Below are positions 7,011 through 10,669 of a stretch of DNA of 10,669 nucleotides, in pieces. The stretch covers positions 1 through 10,669 of the forward strand of contig DAIOCL010000090.1 of the NCBI GenBank assembly GCA_036747335.1, written 5' to 3'. The first letter of the stretch is position 1; each line of letters opens with the position of its first letter. A program made the position numbers and the translations under genes. The DNA comes from UBA4660 sp002405435. Lineage in GTDB: Bacteria > Bacteroidota > Bacteroidia > Flavobacteriales_D > Sanyastnellaceae. The notes beneath the pieces are model-generated. The model was given only the letters and a program-made list of their open reading frames with translations, searched no databases and was not told the DNA's origin.

Positions 7011-7346
7011 ATGGATATAGAAAATGCCAAAGCACAAATGAGGAAGGGGGTACTGGAATTTTGTATTCTCGGTGTACTCTCTAAGGGCGAAGCCTATCCC
7101 AGCGACATCCTGTCGGGGCTCAAGCAGGCGCGCCTGATCGTGGTGGAAGGTACCTTGTACCCGCTGCTGACACGGCTCAAGAACGACGGGCTGTTGTCTT
7201 ACCGCTGGGAAGAAAGCACCCAGGGTCCTCCTCGCAAATACTACCAGTTAACTGAATCAGGTCGCCAGTTTCTCGCCGAGTTGAGGAGCACCTGGGAAGA
7301 CCTCGCCCATGCCGTAAACCAAACAACCAAAATCGCACAACCATGA
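7011..7346 (+). CDS. PadR-family transcriptional regulator
   Basis: The 111-residue protein is a small PadR: an N-terminal winged helix-turn-helix and a short C-terminal helix for dimerisation. The opening LEFCILGVLSKGEAYPSDIL (15-34), recognition-helix region VVEGTLYPLLTRLKNDGLL (44-62), and wing with its flanking strand (about 63-80, ending RKYYQLTESG) are typical. PadR proteins bind promoter inverted repeats as dimers and usually repress; the signal may be a ligand or a partner membrane protein. Its last bases overlap the next start as ATGA (7343-7346), indicating translational coupling to the membrane protein. It likely controls its own promoter through the palindrome at 6560-6576. The start is the ATG just before the first helix; no Shine-Dalgarno is visible. 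Confidence 0.93.
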   Translation: MDIENAKAQMRKGVLEFCILGVLSKGEAYPSDILSGLKQARLIVVEGTLYPLLTRLKNDGLLSYRWEESTQGPPRKYYQLTESGRQFLAELRSTWEDLAHAVNQTTKIAQP

Positions 7347-8983
7347 ATAAGACGATTATGATAAACCTCGGTGGCAGCGTATTCCATATCGAGGAAGATG
7401 CCTACCAGGCATTGAAGAACTACCTAGACCGGATCAAGGCCAATTTCAGTGGTGATCCCGGACAGCAGGAGATTATGCAGGACATTGAATCGCGCATTGC
7501 GGAATTGTTTCGCGACCTGTTGGGAGAAGGCCGCACGGTGGTGCAGACGCCGGAGGTCAACCAGGTTATTGCGGTGATGGGAAAACCCGAAGACTACGGC
7601 GGCAGTGAAGCGCCGCCCTCAGAGGAGTCGCACATCAGAAACCGCAACCGGCGCATTTACCGCGACACAGATGATGCGGAGGTGGGCGGCGTATGTTCAG
7701 GGTTGTCGCACTACCTGGGCTGGGATCCGCTGATTCTTAGGGTAGCTGCTATTGTATTGCTTCTGGTGAGCGCCGGACAGGTCTTGTTAGTTTACCTCAT
7801 TCTCTGGGGCGTGATACCGGCAGCGGAGACCACGGCAGAAAAGCTGCAGATGGCCGGAGAGCCAGTCAATGTTGAAAGCATCAGGAGGAAGGTCAACGAG
7901 GAGGCCCGCGCTGCGTCTGAAAAAATGAAGTCATCCGGTGCACGTTTTGCGCAGAAGGCAGAACGCAGCGGGCGGCAGGCTGCCAGGGCTGTAGGCAATT
8001 TCATGGCGAAGGCGCTGGGCGTGTTCATGTTGATTTTCGGGTTGATCTTTCTAATCGGAATACTCGGCGCTCTGTTTACGGCGAATCTGTCGCCCCTTGG
8101 CAGCAGGGAAGTTTCATTCAGCCAGCTTGACACCTATTGGTTTGGGAACACCGGAACGGCCGGCTGGTTGCTGACCGGCATCATGCTCGTGATGGCTGCC
8201 CCCTGCATTTTGCTGATCTATAGGGGTATCAAACTGCTGTTTGGCATCCGTACCAAAATACGCGGACTGGGATGGGGGTTGACCGTGCTCTTTCTCTGCG
8301 GAATCGGTATTCTCCTTTGGAAAGGCGCGCGCGTAGCCGATGCCTACAAACAGAGCGCACGCCTGACAGAAACATACCCGATAGAGACCGATACCCTCTA
8401 CGTGGCGGTAAACGCTGACCCGTACTTCCATCAAGCCATCGAGAGTGATGACCGCGAATTTTTTGAAATGATAAGGGAGGAAGGCGGCCGCACGATCTTC
8501 GGTGAACCAGTCAACCTTCACTTTCACCGCGCAGAGGATGACAAGTTCAGGCTCGAGATCATTTCCCGTGCACATGGTGAGACCAAGTCACGTGCAATAG
8601 GCAATGCCGAGCAGATTGAGTACGGCTATACCCTTTCAGGCGACAGTGTGCTGCTGGATCCTTTTATGGCCCTGCCGTCAGGGACGCTTTACCGGGCGCA
8701 CGAGGTGGAAATTAATCTTTATATCCCTGGCGGACGGACAGTACGTTTCGGCGACAACATCCACCGGATCAACTGGCACAGCAGGTTCAACAACTCGGAG
8801 CAGACCATGAAGGAGAATGGCCGCTGGCTGCGCTGGTCTGAAACGGAAGAAGACGAATTCGGCCTTGAGATTAAGGAAATCAATATGGGAGAGGACGGCC
8901 TCCGTATCTCCAACCGTCCCGATGATGAACAGACGACGGTACCTTCTGAAGACCCCGCGCAGGCGGTGCCGGAGAATCGTTAA
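7343..8983 (+). CDS. PspC-domain membrane protein coupled to PadR
   Basis: The 546-residue protein has a helical N-terminal region (about 15-85), in which YQALKNYLDRIKANF, EIMQDIESRIAELFRDLL and VNQVIAVMGKPEDYGG recall HAAS/DUF1700 domains that partner PadR regulators. The PspC domain follows (about 103-158, RRIYRDTDDAEVGGVCSGLSHYLGWD then a hydrophobic hairpin). A basic amphipathic stretch (about 180-220) precedes hydrophobic segments near 223-247, 272-295 and 307-327. The last 200 residues are beta-rich and soluble (LYVAVNAD, VNLHFHR, EVEINLYIPGG), ending in an acidic tail. By the positive-inside rule the N-terminus and basic stretch are cytoplasmic and the beta domain is periplasmic. PspC proteins are envelope-stress components; in this arrangement the protein could sense the envelope and control the co-encoded PadR. 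The ATG overlaps the padR stop. A strong terminator follows, so the operon ends here. Confidence 0.92.
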   Translation: MNKTIMINLGGSVFHIEEDAYQALKNYLDRIKANFSGDPGQQEIMQDIESRIAELFRDLLGEGRTVVQTPEVNQVIAVMGKPEDYGGSEAPPSEESHIRNRNRRIYRDTDDAEVGGVCSGLSHYLGWDPLILRVAAIVLLLVSAGQVLLVYLILWGVIPAAETTAEKLQMAGEPVNVESIRRKVNEEARAASEKMKSSGARFAQKAERSGRQAARAVGNFMAKALGVFMLIFGLIFLIGILGALFTANLSPLGSREVSFSQLDTYWFGNTGTAGWLLTGIMLVMAAPCILLIYRGIKLLFGIRTKIRGLGWGLTVLFLCGIGILLWKGARVADAYKQSARLTETYPIETDTLYVAVNADPYFHQAIESDDREFFEMIREEGGRTIFGEPVNLHFHRAEDDKFRLEIISRAHGETKSRAIGNAEQIEYGYTLSGDSVLLDPFMALPSGTLYRAHEVEINLYIPGGRTVRFGDNIHRINWHSRFNNSEQTMKENGRWLRWSETEEDEFGLEIKEINMGEDGLRISNRPDDEQTTVPSEDPAQAVPENR

Positions 8984-9006
8984 CCGGTTGACAGCCGGTT
9001 TTTTTT
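8982..9006 (+). terminator. Rho-independent terminator of the padR operon
   Basis: AACCGG (8982-8987) pairs perfectly with CCGGTT (8995-9000) over a 7-base loop, followed by an unbroken run of eight Ts (8999-9006). The last two bases of the pspC-like gene's TAA stop form the foot of the stem. Confidence 0.85.
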
Positions 9007-9086
9007 CACGGATAGAACCGGGTGGCAGACAACGCAGGTGCCGCATCAGGCGGCTGACCATGGAATGCCGTTAGTACTTTAGCCCT

Positions 9087-10669
9087 GTGTTGAAAACAGT
9101 ATGGACATGGTTTTTTTTCCTGGTCGCCACCGCATATCTCGCGGCTGCAGCCACTCCCCCTGCCTATATTGAAAATAAAGGACAGTGGCCTGCGCACGTG
9201 TTGTTTGGGGTTCCCCTGGAGGGCGGTATGCTGTTTATCGAGCAATCGGGCACAACCACCCACTTGTTTGACCTTTCGGAAGTCTCTGCCCGTCACGCTT
9301 CGCGCAGCGACAAAGCCCCCGCGGTTCGTGGCCATGTATACCATACCCGTTTTACGGGAGCGGACACCGGTTCAGGTGCCTATCCGGCTGGTCAGGAAAA
9401 AACCTATTTCAACTATTTCATTGGTGACGATCCGTCACGCTGGGCAGGAGGTTGCCGCTCATTTGGTCATGTGCGCCGCAACAACCTTTGGTCTGGGGTT
9501 GATATTCACTACTACCACAACGGTTTTTTTGTCAAATACGACTTTGAGGTGAAAAGTGGCGCAGACCCTTCTCACATCGGTTTTGAAATTGACGCAGCGG
9601 ATACTGTTTTTACCGATAACGGACGGCTCGTCATTAAAACATCAGTAGGCGAAGTATGGGAACAGTCTCCCCTCGCCTACCAGTTGCGCGACGGCGTGCG
9701 CATACCGGTAGCCTGCGAGTACCGGCTCAGCGGCAACCACGTAGGTTTTAGCTTTCCCCGGGGCTACGACCGTGCCCTTCCGCTAGTGATTGACCCAGAG
9801 CTGGTCTTCTCCACCTACAGCGGCTCCTTCAGCGACAATTTCGGTTACACGGCCACCTACGACAATGACGGATACCTCTACAGCGGAGGGTCTGCCTTCG
9901 GCAACCAGTACCCCACCACGTCTGGCGCCTACCAAAGCACCCACAACGGGGGAGACGGAAATGGAGATGGAATAGACATGGGCTTGTCGAAGTACGATAT
10001 CAGCGGTACGTTTATGGTGTGGTCAACCTACCTCGGCGGCCAGGGCGATGACCTTCCACACAGTGTGGTAGTAAACGACGCGGATGAGCTTTTTGTCTAC
10101 GGGTGCACCGGATCCAATAATTTTCCGGTCACGGCAGGTGTGCCCGGTCCGTTTTTCATCGGCGGATCGGAGGTGAATCCGACGGGAACAGGTTCGTCCT
10201 TTCCTGAGGGCACAGACATCGTTGTGGCCCACTTCAACGCCTCCTGCACCGACCTGCTGGGCGCTACCTATCTGGGCGGAACGGGCAACGACGGGGTGAA
10301 TACCTCTTCGTTACTCAAGCGGAATTACGCGGATGAATTCCGGGGTGAAATCTCACTGGATGTGGCCGGCAATCCCCTTGTGGTTTCCTCGACCTATTCT
10401 GATGATTTCCCCATGGTCAATGCCTTTCAGTCAGTTTACGGCGGCGCGCAGGATGCCGTGGTGATGAAACTGAGCGCAGACCTCACCGAGATCCTGTGGT
10501 CTACTTACCTGGGCAGCGCAGGGGATGAGTCGGGCTTTTCGGTCACAGAAAACAGCGCGGGGGAGATTTATGTAAGCGGAGGAACCCTGTCGCAGAACTT
10601 TCCCGCCCCCGAAGGCGCATACCAGGACTTGCTCGCAGGAGGTGCCGACGGCTTTATCGCCCGGCTCTC
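9087..10669 (+). CDS. Secreted DUF7948/SBBP beta-propeller protein (3' partial)
   Basis: The frame stays open from an in-frame TAG at 9072 to the right edge, giving 527 visible residues from the GTG at 9087 (TTG at 9090 is the alternative). There is no ATG before the signal peptide, which reads (M)LKTVWTWFFFLVATAYLAAAA. The mature part opens with the DUF7948 signature YIENKGQWPAHVLF and continues as a beta-rich domain to LPLVIDPELVFSTY (about residue 244). SBBP (seven-bladed beta-propeller) repeats follow, with STYxG-type motifs at about 242, 313, 393 and 472. Each blade runs on through a V-x-G-x-S-x-x-FP and GG-x-D-x-x-V-x-K-L pattern. Proteins of this build in Bacteroidota are large surface or secreted proteins that usually end in Ig/PKD modules and a T9SS sorting domain; that end lies outside the window. 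Their exact role is unknown, though adhesion or ligand binding is often proposed. Confidence 0.9.
   Translation, partial: MLKTVWTWFFFLVATAYLAAAATPPAYIENKGQWPAHVLFGVPLEGGMLFIEQSGTTTHLFDLSEVSARHASRSDKAPAVRGHVYHTRFTGADTGSGAYPAGQEKTYFNYFIGDDPSRWAGGCRSFGHVRRNNLWSGVDIHYYHNGFFVKYDFEVKSGADPSHIGFEIDAADTVFTDNGRLVIKTSVGEVWEQSPLAYQLRDGVRIPVACEYRLSGNHVGFSFPRGYDRALPLVIDPELVFSTYSGSFSDNFGYTATYDNDGYLYSGGSAFGNQYPTTSGAYQSTHNGGDGNGDGIDMGLSKYDISGTFMVWSTYLGGQGDDLPHSVVVNDADELFVYGCTGSNNFPVTAGVPGPFFIGGSEVNPTGTGSSFPEGTDIVVAHFNASCTDLLGATYLGGTGNDGVNTSSLLKRNYADEFRGEISLDVAGNPLVVSSTYSDDFPMVNAFQSVYGGAQDAVVMKLSADLTEILWSTYLGSAGDESGFSVTENSAGEIYVSGGTLSQNFPAPEGAYQDLLAGGADGFIARL
9810..10669 (+). repeat. SBBP beta-propeller repeats (four visible starts)
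   Basis: Protein-level repeats of about 71-80 residues begin with STYSG (9810), STYLGGQGDD (10023), ATYLGGTGND (10263) and STYLGSAGDE (10500). Each contains an NFP- or DFP-type turn and most end in a hydrophobic strand before the next repeat. The array continues past the window edge, so the blade number cannot be read. Confidence 0.85.

Noticed and set aside
8114..8575. 153-codon minus-strand open frame opposite the PspC-domain gene
   Set aside because: Antisense to a gene with clear domains and operon context, and its protein shows no family pattern.
9007..9071. Possible small RNA or gene between the terminator and the SBBP gene
   Set aside because: No open frame, hairpin with T run, or promoter-like element stands out in this short stretch.
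9169..9552. 127-codon plus-strand frame in another phase at the start of the SBBP gene
   Set aside because: The overlapping frame from 9087 carries a signal peptide, the YIENKGQW signature and propeller repeats through to the window edge, so this one is a shadow.

Overview
The window looks like ordinary chromosome from a member of the Bacteroidota. Three things support this. Two genes, and probably a third, encode type IX secretion (T9SS) cargo, two of them with type A C-terminal sorting domains. The genes lack recognisable Shine-Dalgarno sequences. A Bacteroidota-type -7 promoter element (TAnnTTTG) precedes the rightward operon. Base composition is balanced to slightly GC-rich by eye, so a higher-GC lineage of the phylum is likely (inference). 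I see no tRNA, rRNA, CRISPR array, insertion sequence or phage gene.

Left part (1-1272): the C-terminal three quarters of a HerA-like ATPase (DUF853/YjgR type) reads rightward from beyond the left edge. A hairpin flanked by A and T runs ends it and also ends the leftward unit it converges on.

Centre (1298-6374, all on the minus strand, transcribed right to left): a Ppx/GppA phosphatase, then a small secreted T9SS protein, then a 1134-residue C25 (gingipain-type) cysteine protease. The last two are only 16 bases apart and look co-transcribed. Compared from memory with gingipain RgpB, the protease keeps the His/Cys dyad, the S1-pocket residues that select arginine, and an Arg-Tyr bond where RgpB is activated.

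Divergent regulatory region (6375-6642): 268 bases without a gene. It contains a terminator-like hairpin in the phosphatase leader, a perfect 12-bp palindrome, a 9-bp inverted repeat with distant arms, and a 17-bp palindrome just upstream of a good -7 element for the rightward operon.

Right operon (6643-9006): a small exported protein, a PadR-family repressor, and a PspC-domain membrane protein whose start codon overlaps the padR stop (ATGA). A strong terminator follows. The membrane protein has a cytoplasmic helical N-terminus resembling HAAS/DUF1700 domains, several membrane segments and a probable periplasmic beta-rich domain. The set reads as an envelope-sensing regulatory module.

Right edge (9087-10669): the 5' part of a large secreted DUF7948/SBBP beta-propeller protein. 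It starts at GTG or TTG rather than ATG and runs off the window.
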